Positions 48,718-57,530 of a stretch of DNA of 64,000 nucleotides are shown piece by piece. The DNA is taken from contig NC_053196.1 in the NCBI RefSeq assembly GCF_905163445.1, forward strand, positions 13,045,501 through 13,109,500, given 5' to 3'. The DNA comes from Pararge aegeria. Lineage: Eukaryota; Arthropoda; Insecta; Lepidoptera; Nymphalidae. A program made the position numbers and the translations under genes. The notes under the pieces were generated by a model. That model ran no database searches, was not told the DNA's origin, and worked only from the letters and a program-made list of their open reading frames with translations. Each line of letters starts with the position of its first letter. Within the stretch, counting starts at the first letter, position 1.

Positions 48718-51377
48718 AAATTGCAACATGGAACATCAATGGACTAGCCCCAAATAAATACGAAGTGGAAACTCTACTTCAACTTCACAAACTCGACATA
48801 CTGCTTGTATCTGAGACCCATTTCACTTCTCGTAGTAAAGTAAAAATTCAATACTATGACATGTATAACACTGATCATTCTGATGGTTCTGCACATGGTG
48901 GCACTGCAATTTTTATAAAATCTTCAATAAAACATTACGAACTCCCAAATTTCAAAACTGAACATATTCAAGCTACCACTGTTTCAGTAGAGGACAAACA
49001 TGGGAACTTCGCAATATCCGCTGTTTACTGCCCACCAAAACACAAAATAACCAGGGAGTTATTCTCGCAGTATCTTGTGAGCTTAGGCAATCGCTTTATA
49101 GTGGGTGGAGACTGGAATGCAAAACATGTCCACTGGGGATCTAGATTGGCGACCACTAGAGGTAGAGAACTAAAAAAAACTATAGACTCTCTACACCTTG
49201 AAACCTTGTCCCCTTCTGAACCAACATATTGGCCAACAGACAACAATAGGCAACCAGATGTGTTGGATTTCTTCATAACCAAAGGCTTAGCACGATTTTT
49301 CTTTGGCGTAGAGACGTGTTTGGATGGTTCATCTGACCACGTTCCTGTCGTCCTTACTGCTAGTACTACGGTCCTCAATTATGAAAAACCCCTAATACTC
49401 CACAATTATCGAACAGACTGGGATGCTTTTCGAGAGATACTTGAGGATACATTGCAACTTCAAGTGACCTTGAAGTCAGAAGTAGATATTGAAAATGCAA
49501 CTAAGGAAATCACTATGAGAATCCAAGAAGCTTGTTGGAAGTCCACTCCTGAAATAGTACGGTTACAACCTCGTCAAAAAACTGTTCCATGGCAGATAAA
49601 ATCAAAAATTCAAGAGAAAAGACGCCTCCGTAGAATATGGCACGATACTCGACATCCCGATGATAAAACTGCATTTAATAGATCTATACGAGAATTAAAA
49701 GATATGATAATTGAAGCAAATGATGCAACAAATCAAACTCGTATTGAATCACTTTCTCCTAACAAAGCCTCAAATTATTCTCTATGGAAAGAATTTAAAA
49801 ACATAAGCCGACCTGTTATTGCCAAACCACCTTTAAAAGCGCATCCTTGGGCGAGAAGCCCACAAGAGAAGGCCGATTTATTTGCAAATCATCTAGCAAA
49901 TATATTCATGCCAAACGCTGCATCACCAAATGTGGATGAATCTAACATAGATGAGATATTGCGCCGGGACTTTCAACTAGATCTACCGCTTGAATGTGTC
50001 ACACCCAAAGAGATTCGAAGAACGGTTTGTACTCTGAAAGATAAAAAAGCCCCCGGATTTGATCTAATAGACAAAAAAGTACTTATGGAACTCCCTAGAA
50101 AGGGCTTTATGTTTCTCACTATACTTTTTAATAGTATTATTAGGATAGGATATTTCCCGCTATTGTGGAAGGTTTCACAGATAATAATGATCTGCAAACC
50201 TGGTAAACCTAATCATGATATTGTGTCTTACAGACCCATAAGTCTGCTGCCGTTACTGTCTAAGTTGTTTGAGATGATCTTATTGAAAAGGCTACTTGGC
50301 GCAATAGCTGAGAGGAAGATTCTACCAGATCATCAATTTGGCTTTAGGCGGGAACATGCGACTGTCGAACAAGTTCATCGTGTATGCCAAGTTATTAGAA
50401 AGTCCCTTGAACAGAAAGAATATTGTTCCTCCGCTTTCCTGGACATACAGCAGGCCTTTGATAAAGTTTGGCACAAAGGATTGCTATGTAAAATTAAAAT
50501 GTTGCTACCACACTCTTTTTATACATTACTAAAATCTTATCTTACGTGTAGAATCTTTCAAGTTAGGGAAGGCGAATGTATGTCTGGATTCTATGATATC
50601 AATGCTGGAGTGCCTCAGGGTTCTGTATTGGGCCCAGTTCTCTACACATTATTTACTGTAGATTTACCTCAAAGTCCTGGAGTAACAGTGGCAACTTTTG
50701 CTGATGACACTGCAATACTTGCGTCTCACACAAATCCCGTTAAAGCATCTGAAATCCTACAAAAAAGCCTTCTAGAGACCCAGATGTGGATGGAGAAATG
50801 GAGAATAACAGCTAGCCCAGCAAAATCTCTGCACATAACTTTTACTCTGAGAACAGGTGATTGCCCTCCAGTTAAACTTGGTAACAACGAATTACCCCAC
50901 ACTCGGTGTGTAAGATACCTGGGTATGCACTTGGATCGTAAACTCACGTGGAAAAAACATATCCAAGCTAAGCGCGACGAATTAAACCTTAAATATAGAG
51001 GACTCTATTGGCTGCTTGCTAGAAACTCTAAGCTGTCTACAGACAACAAACTCCTGATATACAAAACAGTACTCAAACCCATATGGACATACGGATTACA
51101 GCTCTGGGGCTCCGCCTGCGATTCCAACATCAAAATAATCCAAAGAGCTGAAGACTCTATTCTCAAACAAATAACGAACTCCCCTTGGTTTATCAAGAAC
51201 AATGAGATCCACGAGCATCTGAGGATCAGGAACGTAAAAGAAGAACTGCAACAGTGTAGTAACAACTACCAAATACGACTTAGGCACCATCCCAACCAGC
51301 TGGCAGTTCAACTCACCGTACCAGATTGTCTCAGCCGGCTAAAAAGAAAAAAAATTCTAGACCTAAATAAATGCTAA
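48696..51377 (+). CDS. LINE ORF2, APE endonuclease-reverse transcriptase, intact
   Basis: Open from 48696 to TAA at 51375. Residues below are numbered from the GTG codon at 48765. The APE endonuclease begins upstream of that codon with IATWNINGLAPNKYE (48720-48764), then SETH (Glu17), GGDWNAKH (Asp116, Asn118) and SSDHVPVV (Asp191, His192), so all catalytic motifs are present. The reverse transcriptase has SYRPISLLPLLSKLFE (488-503), motif A SAFLDIQQAFDKV with Asp560, motif B GVPQGSVLGPVLYTLF (615-630) and motif C FADD (Asp647, Asp648), then thumb motif RYLGMHLDRKLTWKKH. No RNase H domain follows. It nicks target DNA and primes reverse transcription there. There is no in-frame ATG before the endonuclease; the frame is -1 relative to ORF1, so translation may need reinitiation or a non-AUG start. 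Confidence 0.95.
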   Translation, partial: TIAFSSLKIATWNINGLAPNKYEVETLLQLHKLDILLVSETHFTSRSKVKIQYYDMYNTDHSDGSAHGGTAIFIKSSIKHYELPNFKTEHIQATTVSVEDKHGNFAISAVYCPPKHKITRELFSQYLVSLGNRFIVGGDWNAKHVHWGSRLATTRGRELKKTIDSLHLETLSPSEPTYWPTDNNRQPDVLDFFITKGLARFFFGVETCLDGSSDHVPVVLTASTTVLNYEKPLILHNYRTDWDAFREILEDTLQLQVTLKSEVDIENATKEITMRIQEACWKSTPEIVRLQPRQKTVPWQIKSKIQEKRRLRRIWHDTRHPDDKTAFNRSIRELKDMIIEANDATNQTRIESLSPNKASNYSLWKEFKNISRPVIAKPPLKAHPWARSPQEKADLFANHLANIFMPNAASPNVDESNIDEILRRDFQLDLPLECVTPKEIRRTVCTLKDKKAPGFDLIDKKVLMELPRKGFMFLTILFNSIIRIGYFPLLWKVSQIIMICKPGKPNHDIVSYRPISLLPLLSKLFEMILLKRLLGAIAERKILPDHQFGFRREHATVEQVHRVCQVIRKSLEQKEYCSSAFLDIQQAFDKVWHKGLLCKIKMLLPHSFYTLLKSYLTCRIFQVREGECMSGFYDINAGVPQGSVLGPVLYTLFTVDLPQSPGVTVATFADDTAILASHTNPVKASEILQKSLLETQMWMEKWRITASPAKSLHITFTLRTGDCPPVKLGNNELPHTRCVRYLGMHLDRKLTWKKHIQAKRDELNLKYRGLYWLLARNSKLSTDNKLLIYKTVLKPIWTYGLQLWGSACDSNIKIIQRAEDSILKQITNSPWFIKNNEIHEHLRIRNVKEELQQCSNNYQIRLRHHPNQLAVQLTVPDCLSRLKRKKILDLNKC

Positions 51378-51507
51378 ACCAGTCTTTCCTCAATATGACA
51401 ATTTCCAATGGGAAATTATCATAAAATAATTAAAAATATCTATGAACACATCTGCTCATAGTCAAGGACTGATTGCAGGATAACAATAGGAAAAAAAAAA
51501 AAAAAAA
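51378..51507 (+). other. LINE 3' UTR and poly(A) tail
   Basis: 113 bp with TTCCAATGGGAAATTATCAT, a small hairpin (TTCC..GGAA), ending GATAACAATAGG then A17. Confidence 0.8.
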
Positions 51508-51510
51508 GAA

Positions 51511-51521
51511 ATATATAGAAA
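51511..51521. repeat. Candidate right target-site duplication of LINE
   Basis: ATATATAGAAA, identical to 47398-47408, separated from the A17 run by GAA. Confidence 0.55.
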
Positions 51522-51777
51522 GAAGTAAATTGTAGAACTAAATATACTGTCTAAAACTAAAAACAATTATAGAAAGAAAAGCATACTGTGTGAGGGTGTG
51601 CTGTTTCAATACCTGAGATAATCGTTAACACTTAAAGTTTAACAATATTTAAAAACGTGTTATTGCACATGTACAAAATAACTTTCAGTTACCACATGTG
51701 TCTATAGGGGCTTTCTACGATTTGCTTGATATCAGCGGTTATCGGAGATTTTCAGGGGTCTAATATACATTTATATT

Positions 51778-51938
51778 GTGCTACGAGGATCATTTTTAAC
51801 TAAATTCAAAAAAAGAATGTGCTACGAGGATAATTTTTAACTAAATTCAAAAAAAGAATGTGCTACGAGTATAATTTTTAACTAAATTCAAAAAAAGAAT
51901 GTGCGAGGACTATTTTTGATGAAATTCAAAAAAAGAGG
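51778..51938 (+). repeat. Tandem repeat, 41-bp unit, about 4 copies
   Basis: Units start at 51778, 51819, 51860 and 51901: GTGCTACGAGGATAATTTTT, AACTAAATTCAAAAAAAGAAT. The last is shortened and ends GAGGAGGTTCTATGTTTGCC. Confidence 0.93.
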
Positions 51939-52180
51939 AGGTTCTATGTTTGCCGTAAAAATTATTAATATATAATTATTATTAATATATTATTATTAAT
52001 ATATAATTATATATCTAACATCTTGGAGCCATCGGTCCATCGGATCTAAAAGCTATGAGTAACTAAATATAGTTATTTATTTGAAGATTATTTTGTAAAT
52101 CAATTTTGTTGGGTTAGGTTAGGCACGGATTTGGATTTATTTTGTAACATTAGGAATAACCTTTCACAACACATCCCCGG

Positions 52181-52568
52181 GGAGAGGATAAAATTTTTTC
52201 TTCTCCCACAGCTTTTTCTCTAAGAGCATTGGTGCACAAGTGGAAATAATATCCAAATAATACATGTGTTTTAATAAACGGGGTTAAATTTCTCCTATTC
52301 CATGTTCCCGTGCTTTATCAGGTGGACACGTTAATTATATCCCTTGTAAGGGGGTATAATCGTTGGTTATAATTTTTATCTCCTGCCCGTGATAGCCCTG
52401 CTGCGAAAGGATAAAAATTTATCTCCTCCCACAGCTTTATCAACTCTCAGAGCACTTGCGCACAAGTGGAAATATTATCCACATAACATATGTGTAATAA
52501 TAAACGAGGGCAAACTTCTCCAGTTCCATGTTCGCGTGCTTTAGCTGGTGGACACGTTAATTATATAT
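52181..52568 (-). repeat. Rep-K, two tandem copies, 226-bp offset
   Basis: CTCCCACAGCTTT, GCACAAGTGGAAATA, ACATATGTGTAATAATAAAC-type and GGTGGACACGTTAATTATAT occur twice, 226 bp apart (for example at 52321 and 52547). Reverse orientation to 7080 and 61640. Confidence 0.85.
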
Positions 52569-52596
52569 ATAGGAAGTATAAGTATATAGATATATA

Positions 52597-52607
52597 GGAA
52601 GGAGATA

Positions 52608-52644
<37 letters not shown>

Positions 52645-52658
52645 TTTTATCTCCTTCC
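52597..52658. repeat. 16-bp inverted repeat around (TA)n
   Basis: GGAAGGAGATAAAAAT and its exact complement at 52643-52658 enclose about 30 bp of TA repeats. Both arms resemble the rep-K ATTTTTATCTCCT block, that is, two rep-K ends head to head. Confidence 0.88.
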
Positions 52659-53051
52659 TGTGCTAGCCCTGCAGACGGCGGCGGGTGTCTTTCGCATATC
52701 ATACAGGCCTATATTGTGAGTAAGAAAATACACGACACTGGTCGCCTTTTAAAAAACTATTCTTTAATCGCTTAGGTTATAAATACCTGGCGTTTAAATA
52801 CAAGCAAAACTATTTGTGCCTGCAACTAGTAGGTATATTGTATAACCGTACAAGTTTAGTTAGTGCTGGAATTACGCCACAGCACACAGGCTATCGGAAT
52901 TCCTGTTTTGATTAGTTGTTTATTACCCGAAGTGTCCAATTATCGCCATTTATTACTAACGGAAACATATTTTAGCATAACGCCCTCAGGCTGTAATTCT
53001 CTGGACAATATTGATTTCATGTTCTATATCTTTATTAATCTTGCACTTAGA
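52659..53051. other. No gene recognised
   Basis: The plus frame 52863-53075 has no domain. Confidence 0.45.
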
Positions 53052-53195
53052 ATGTACAACGAGGATAATTTTTAATTAAATTAAAAAAAAAAAATGTGCT
53101 ACGAGGATAATTTTTAACTAAATTCAAAAAAAGAATGTGCTACGAGGACTATTTTTGATGAAATTCAAAAAAAGAGGAGGTTCTATGATTGCCGT
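53052..53195 (+). repeat. Second array of the 41-bp unit, about 3 copies
   Basis: Same unit as at 51778 (GTGCTACGAGGATAATTTTT), with the same final short unit and the same exit sequence GAGGAGGTTCTATGATTGCC, so the flank was duplicated with the repeats. Confidence 0.9.
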
Positions 53196-53384
53196 AAAAA
53201 ATACATACAGTTTATGTTCGTTCACCGATTACTGCATCAGTTGTGAACAGATTTCTATCTTAAAGTAATTCGATGTCACCATGTCAGGATCTTCCATAGA
53301 AATCGAGTGCTTTGAGTGTTTGATGAACTCTTTAAAATTTAATTCGTCTATACGTTAGTCAATGACTCTCCAGTGAAGATGCAG

Positions 53385-53545
53385 TCTAAGACTGTAGCAG
53401 GTTAAGCTATTTGAGGTCGGCTGTTATATTAAACCAAGCTGTCCGTTCGTGGAAATAGAAAGTTAAATTCCTTGGTGACATGTCTTTGTCGGTAGGGTGG
53501 GTGGTAACTAGCTACGGCCGAAGCCTCTCACCAGACGAAACTCTA
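53385..53545 (-). mobile_element. SINE-3 decayed copy
   Basis: GTAGCAGGTTAAGCTA, CGGCTGTTATATTAAACC, TGTCTTTGTCGGTAGGGTGG and GCTACGGCCGAAGCCTCTCA CCAGAC are minus-strand SINE-3. Confidence 0.7.
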
Positions 53546-53769
53546 TCTCTCTCTATAGAGCGTGCTTAGCCTCAGATTTTTGTTTTCAATTTATTTCTAT
53601 AAAAAAATATTTTGATCTCTTTTTCTCGATGAAATATCCAAATTGGCGTAAGAGTCACTACAAACAGAGTGGCTTCATGTAAGACTAAGTATTTATGAGG
53701 AAGAAGAAGCCAATGAAAAAAAATTGTCTGTGTGTCACTTTATAAAATCAAAACTTTTTTCCCATCAGA

Positions 53770-54000
53770 AAACGTTCGAAAGTGGATATGGACGGGGCAT
53801 GTAATAAGAGGTATCGAGAAATAGAACAAAAATATTTTATTTTTGTACCCAATAAATAGGAAAAGGAGTCGGGATAGATAGTTGTGAAAGACGAAATAAA
53901 AACAATAGCAGGGAAAACCAGCACTAGGTAAACTTATAAACAGAAAATAATGGAAAGGAATGGATGAGGTCTTTGCCAACGTTGGGCAAACAGATTAAGT
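53770..54000 (+). pseudogene. LINE ORF C-terminal relic
   Basis: Translation gives KWIWTGHVIRG, then after stops VKDEIKTIAGKTSTR and ERNGMDEVFANVGQTD-like (one frameshift). The W.WTGH..R...RWRDEI..IAGK.W...A.NR..W..M.E.FA order is the C-terminus of a non-LTR ORF, distinct in wording from the 44240 and 60395 relics. Confidence 0.6.
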
Positions 54001-54169
54001 TTTCGGTGTCTTCGAGTACCAGAGTCTAACCAGAGACTAACCAGAGTATATTAATAAATTGTAAAATTCTGTGTCATAAAGGCTTTATTATTATTTTTAT
54101 AGTTATAAAGACTTTATTAAGCACCTTGCTAACAGATGACAGACAGAGATCTGTCTGTGTAGTGTCTAC

Positions 54170-54235
54170 AACTAAAGTTACATAATGAGTTTGTCAAAGA
54201 TTAGATGGATAGTTCCATAATAATGATCAAATTCA
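54170..54235 (+). repeat. Rep-Y copy 2
   Basis: ACTAAAGTTACATAATGAGT, TTGTCAAAGATTAGATGGAT. It runs into a near-palindrome GTTCCATAATAATGA / TCATTATGGAAC. Confidence 0.7.
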
Positions 54236-54952
54236 GCTGTCCATCATTATGGAACGCAATCCCACTTCTTAGCATGTTTCTTTAGACAAAAGGGCATTGG
54301 CTACGTAAGAACAAGCTATTTTAAAAAAAGAACAGTGTAAAAATTACAATGCAAGAATAAACTTTAAAAAAGTTGTTGAAAAGGCAATCGTGGGTTGACA
54401 TTTTCACGACAAGAAGTCACGTAGACGAAAGTTGTCGATACCATTTTGTTGGGAAAACATCCTAATTGTTTCGAAACTACGGCAATTTTGGGCACACGTG
54501 ATTATTTGTTTAGAAAGTGAAACAGCGAAGGGTGGAGTGTGACGTAGGTAACAAAATTGCTGTTATGGTTTATCAAAAGAATGAAAGTTGGTTTCGCAAT
54601 TGTTGACGCACTCTTTCCATTTTTGTATAATTGATTGTAGACTTCTGTAAATCACATTTTCCTAAAGCCATTATCGTTTACAGAACCATGATGGGTGGTC
54701 TGGATTTATTTTTACATACATTTCTCTAAAAGTGAATCGAATGTAAAAAAAACAAAAAGCAGGTAGAAAATTATGACTTTTGTAAAAAGTTACATAAAAA
54801 AATGGTTAAATGGTAAAATGTTACCAACCTATATTCTGTCCGTTTAGGTATCAACGCTTAAAATCGCCTGGTGACCAAGAGCTGACGCTAACGGCTAGGC
54901 ATAGCAATACTAAGAAGCAGGCGTTTGAATAGTGCATTTACGACGGCTATAT
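54236..54952. other. No gene recognised
   Basis: AT-rich unique DNA. Confidence 0.45.
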
Positions 54953-55193
54953 TTTAGCAATATAGCCAACTATGATAGGCCACGACCCTCCCTTTCGGGG
55001 CACTATGTTCGATCCCAGCACCTCTAACTTTTCGGAGTTATGTTCGTTTTAAGATATCACTGCAACGGTGAAGGAGAACATGGTGAGGAAACCTGCATGC
55101 CTGAGAGTTCTCCATAATATTCTCACAGTCGTGTGGAGTCCACCAATATGCGCTTGACAAGCTTGGTGCATGATATCCTGGTTAATAATAATA
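54953..55193 (+). mobile_element. SINE-2, near full length
   Basis: GTTCGATCCCAGCACCTCTA (B box), CTGCAACGGTGAAGGAGAAC, ATGGTGAGGAAACCTGCATG, CCTGAGAGTTCTCCATAATA and GTGGAGTCCACCAATATGCG; tail region altered. Confidence 0.82.
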
Positions 55194-55265
55194 TATATAA
55201 TTTTTTTTTGAGATGGGACTAGACTAGGACTAGGATTTGGTTTGTATATAACTTACCAAATATAT

Positions 55266-55726
55266 CTCATCATATCGACCCATAACCGGTCCACTACAGG
55301 GCACGGGTCTCCTACCATAACAAAAAGAGGTTAAGGCTGCCAGTCCACTAGATCCGCTCTAGAAGCAGCGGAGCCGAGGAACGGACTAATGCGGAGCGGA
55401 GTTGCGTACTGTGTTTGTCCACCGGAGCGGAGCGAGGCTGCGGAGCGAAGTGAGAGAGTAATACGAAGCGGAGTTGCTGTGTTTTTACTGTGTTGCGACG
55501 AGTGATTTCAAGCTCCGCCCCGTTTCCCCGCTCCGCTTACCGGTTTTATATGAATTTTTAAACTAGCTCACAAGTCCCTGTCTACTTAAGAGGAGCGGAG
55601 ATTTTGTGCAATTCTATTGGCTAATATTTCTCTGTTTCTCGGCTCCGCTGGCTCGCTCCGCTCCGGTGGACTGGCAGCCCAAGGCCGAAGTCCACGCTGG
55701 CCCAGTGCGGACTGGTGGACTAAATA
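55266..55726 (-). mobile_element. SINE-2 split by a MITE
   Basis: CATCATATCGACCCATAACC, CTACAGGGCACGGGTCTCCT and GAGGTTAAGGC break at 55337 and resume at 55681 with AAGGCCGAAGTCCACGCTGG CCCAGTGCGGACTGGTGGAC. The head side is missing. Confidence 0.82.
55335..55680. mobile_element. GC-rich MITE with GGAGCGGAGC motifs, about 345 bp
   Basis: 14-bp terminal inverted repeats GGCTGCCAGTCCAC (55335-55348) and GTGGACTGGCAGCC (55666-55679). Many GCGGAGCG words on the left half and CGCTCCGC on the right half give further pairing. AAGGC flanks both sides (55333-55337, 55681-55685), possibly a target duplication; the exact ends are ambiguous by 2-3 bases. No coding frame. Confidence 0.78.
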
Positions 55727-56111
55727 TACGTCAAAAATATATTATTAAATAAAAGTAGTGTGATGTTCAAAATGGCCAGTGTATATTTTTTTTAAACGTT
55801 TTTACGTCCTGATCAATATAGCAACAGTAGCTAAGCGCGATCGCGTGGCGGTGAACGGTGGCCGATCGCGAAATTCACTTAGAGCATCGGACGCCGTCTG
55901 AATAATTTAACCAATAACAATACGAAGGCTAATTTTAGCGATAAAAAATTTACAGAAAACGTTCTGGATATTATGACCGAAGGTTCCGTATATCTTCTGT
56001 TATACCATATGGTGACGGCAGACAAGAAATCCAGTTGCCACCAACCCTCCTATTCCCGCGGGTGTCGTGCGAGTCGACTAAGGGGATATAACGAAGAAAA
56101 TTAAAAAAAAA
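55727..56111. other. No gene; LINE relic at 56040-56095
   Basis: TTCCCGCGGGTGTCGTGCGA GTCGACTAAGGGGATATAAC matches the minus-strand relic in 31225-31260. The rest is unassigned. Confidence 0.5.
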
Positions 56112-56260
56112 ACATTTATTTAAAGTAGGCCTAATTAATAAGCGCTTTTAAAACGTCAAGTCTGTTCCACCATCTGTTCGGAAGGCAGATTCCACTGAGA
56201 AGAGCCGGCAAGGAACTCAGCAGATTGCTCTTTTCCAACATCATTTTGAAAGTTTAACAA
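56112..56260 (-). mobile_element. LINE-F 3' end
   Basis: TTTATTTAAAGTAGGCCTAA, AAAACGTCAAGTCTGTTCCA, TGTTCGGAAGGCAGATTCCA and AAGAGCCGGCAAGGAACTCA GCAG. Confidence 0.82.
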
Positions 56261-56454
56261 TATTTAGAATTTTTCTGTTTTGTGAGAGATGAGAGCGGAG
56301 TGGCCTGCTTCCAAGCAGCCTTGTCGTTAAGGAATTCATCAATCGTGAGGAACGGGCAGCAGGGTCCTCCGTGCTACTACTACAATCTACTGCAATCACC
56401 AACCCGTCTGTCCAGCGTGGTGATTATGACGAGATCCTCCGGTTGGAAGAGGCC

Positions 56455-56565
56455 TTTATTCAGGCCCAATACAGGGCACTGGTCTCCTCAATCCAAAGGG
56501 TTTAGGCCGTAGTCCACCACGCCGGCCCAGTGTGGATTGGTGGCCTTAACCCGTCTTCGTGTTGA
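56455..56565 (-). mobile_element. SINE-2 tail-half fragment
   Basis: ACAGGGCACTGGTCTCCTCA, AAAGGGTTTAGGCCGTAGTC and GGCCCAGTGTGGATTGGTGG. Confidence 0.75.
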
Positions 56566-56600
56566 GCATCAGAAGTGGCGATGGATGGGACACATAGTTA
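56563..56600 (+). mobile_element. RTE-type scrap
   Basis: AGAAGTGGCGATGGATGGGA CACATAGTT encodes KWRWMGHIV-like residues. It directly abuts the SINE-2 fragment. Confidence 0.5.
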
Positions 56601-56639
56601 TTATTATTATAGTTGTGGATTTATTAAGTTAGTTTTTTT

Positions 56640-56875
56640 TTTTTTAAACTAAGCTTAAAATGTGGTCAGTGGATGGCTACGTATTTCCGTGGTGTTACCT
56701 GGTACAAGGTGCAAACTGAAAATCAGCGCTGTATGCTCCCACTGGCGCATGCAGCACAATGCTGAGCTGGCACCTTTTTTCTAGGTTGTGCCACACATAA
56801 CATATGTGGTGTTGTGAATATTGTAATGTGTGGCGCAATGTAAAAAATAAATGTTTCTTTCTTTCTTTCTTTTTT
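56640..56875 (+). mobile_element. Rep-J-type LINE 3' end with (TTTC)n tail
   Basis: ATTTCCGTGGTGTTACCTGG, AAAATCAGCGCTGTATGCTC, GCAGCACAATGCTGAGCTGG, TCTAGGTTGTGCCACAC and AAAAAATAAATG then (TTTC)3-4. The ACAATGCTGAG...CTAGGTTGTGC part links it to 18790-18830. Confidence 0.65.
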
Positions 56876-56964
56876 TAATAGGTCCGATGAACGTAGGACT
56901 TACGTGCTAAAGCAGTGTCGGATTGGCCACTTAACAAAAGCTGTATATTGCTACGGGCCATACG

Positions 56965-57060
56965 CTGCTACCATATTAGACTGTATCATCACTTACCACG
57001 AGGTGAGATTGAAACGTCAAGTATCTCCGTATGCAGTGACTCTACCAGCGTTTGTATATT
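56965..57060 (+). mobile_element. SINE-3 fragment fused to LINE-F fragment
   Basis: ACTGTATCATCACTTACCAC then GAGGTGAGATTG is SINE-3. It changes without spacer to AAACGTCAAGTATCTCCGTA and GCAGTGACTCTACC, which is LINE-F reversed. Confidence 0.6.
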
Positions 57061-57354
57061 CCTTAAGAATACAATATTCTGCTCTTATAAAAAATGAACA
57101 CTAACTTACGATATTATGAATATTACCAGTTGAATTAATAGAACTGGAAATAATACTAGTTAAGTGGCAACGGTGGAATTCTTTTATGGCGAAAAGATTG
57201 TTTCCAAAATGTTTTGTTGACTGTTAATATTCAATCACATTTCATTTTAGGCATTTTGTTTAAATTGGTAATTGAAGTAAGTTTTTATAAGTCTAATCTA
57301 AAAGTGGGCAATGATTATGATTTGACTTAAAATAAAAAAATATTTACCACTTTC

Positions 57355-57530
57355 AGGAAATCAAATTCAAACTCAAAATTCATATATTTCAAGTAGCTCT
57401 AATATAAGCACTTTTGAAACGTCAAGTCTGTCTGTTTGTAGTGACTCTACCGCCGGTTCGGAAGTCAGATTCTGCCGAGAAGAAGTCGGCGAGAAACTCA
57501 GCAGTAGCTCTTTTTCACATCGTATCCATA
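57355..57530 (-). mobile_element. LINE-F 3' end
   Basis: AAATCAAATTCAAACTCAAA, TTTCAAGTAGCTCTAATATA, TTGAAACGTCAAGTCTGTCT, GTAGTGACTCTACCGCCGGT and TCGGCGAGAAACTCAGCAG. Confidence 0.88.

Larger units (their letters stand above)
47409..51507 (+). mobile_element. Jockey-clade non-LTR retrotransposon, about 4.1 kb, near-intact
   Basis: Two long plus-strand ORFs (gag-like with zinc knuckles, then endonuclease plus reverse transcriptase) overlap by about 20 bp. They are followed by a 113-bp 3' UTR and an A17 tract at 51491-51507. Matching 11-mers lie at 47398 and 51511, the right one three bases past the poly(A). ORF2 has no stop or frameshift, so the insertion is young. ORF1 has no early ATG and there is no 5' UTR, so the copy is probably truncated at its 5' end, as LINE copies usually are. 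Clade is assigned from ORF1 architecture and lack of an RNase H domain, not by alignment. Confidence 0.92.

Noticed and set aside
49025..51311. Minus-strand and alternate-frame ORFs over the LINE
   Set aside because: Antisense shadows of ORF2; no independent motifs.
52110..52130. GGGTTAGGTTAGGC as telomeric (TTAGG)n
   Set aside because: Only two units and not in an array; insect telomeric repeats would be long.
54211..54254. Near-palindrome GTTCCATAATAATGA / TCATTATGGAAC as another fold-back
   Set aside because: Arms differ by three bases and the unit belongs to rep-Y; weaker than the perfect cases.
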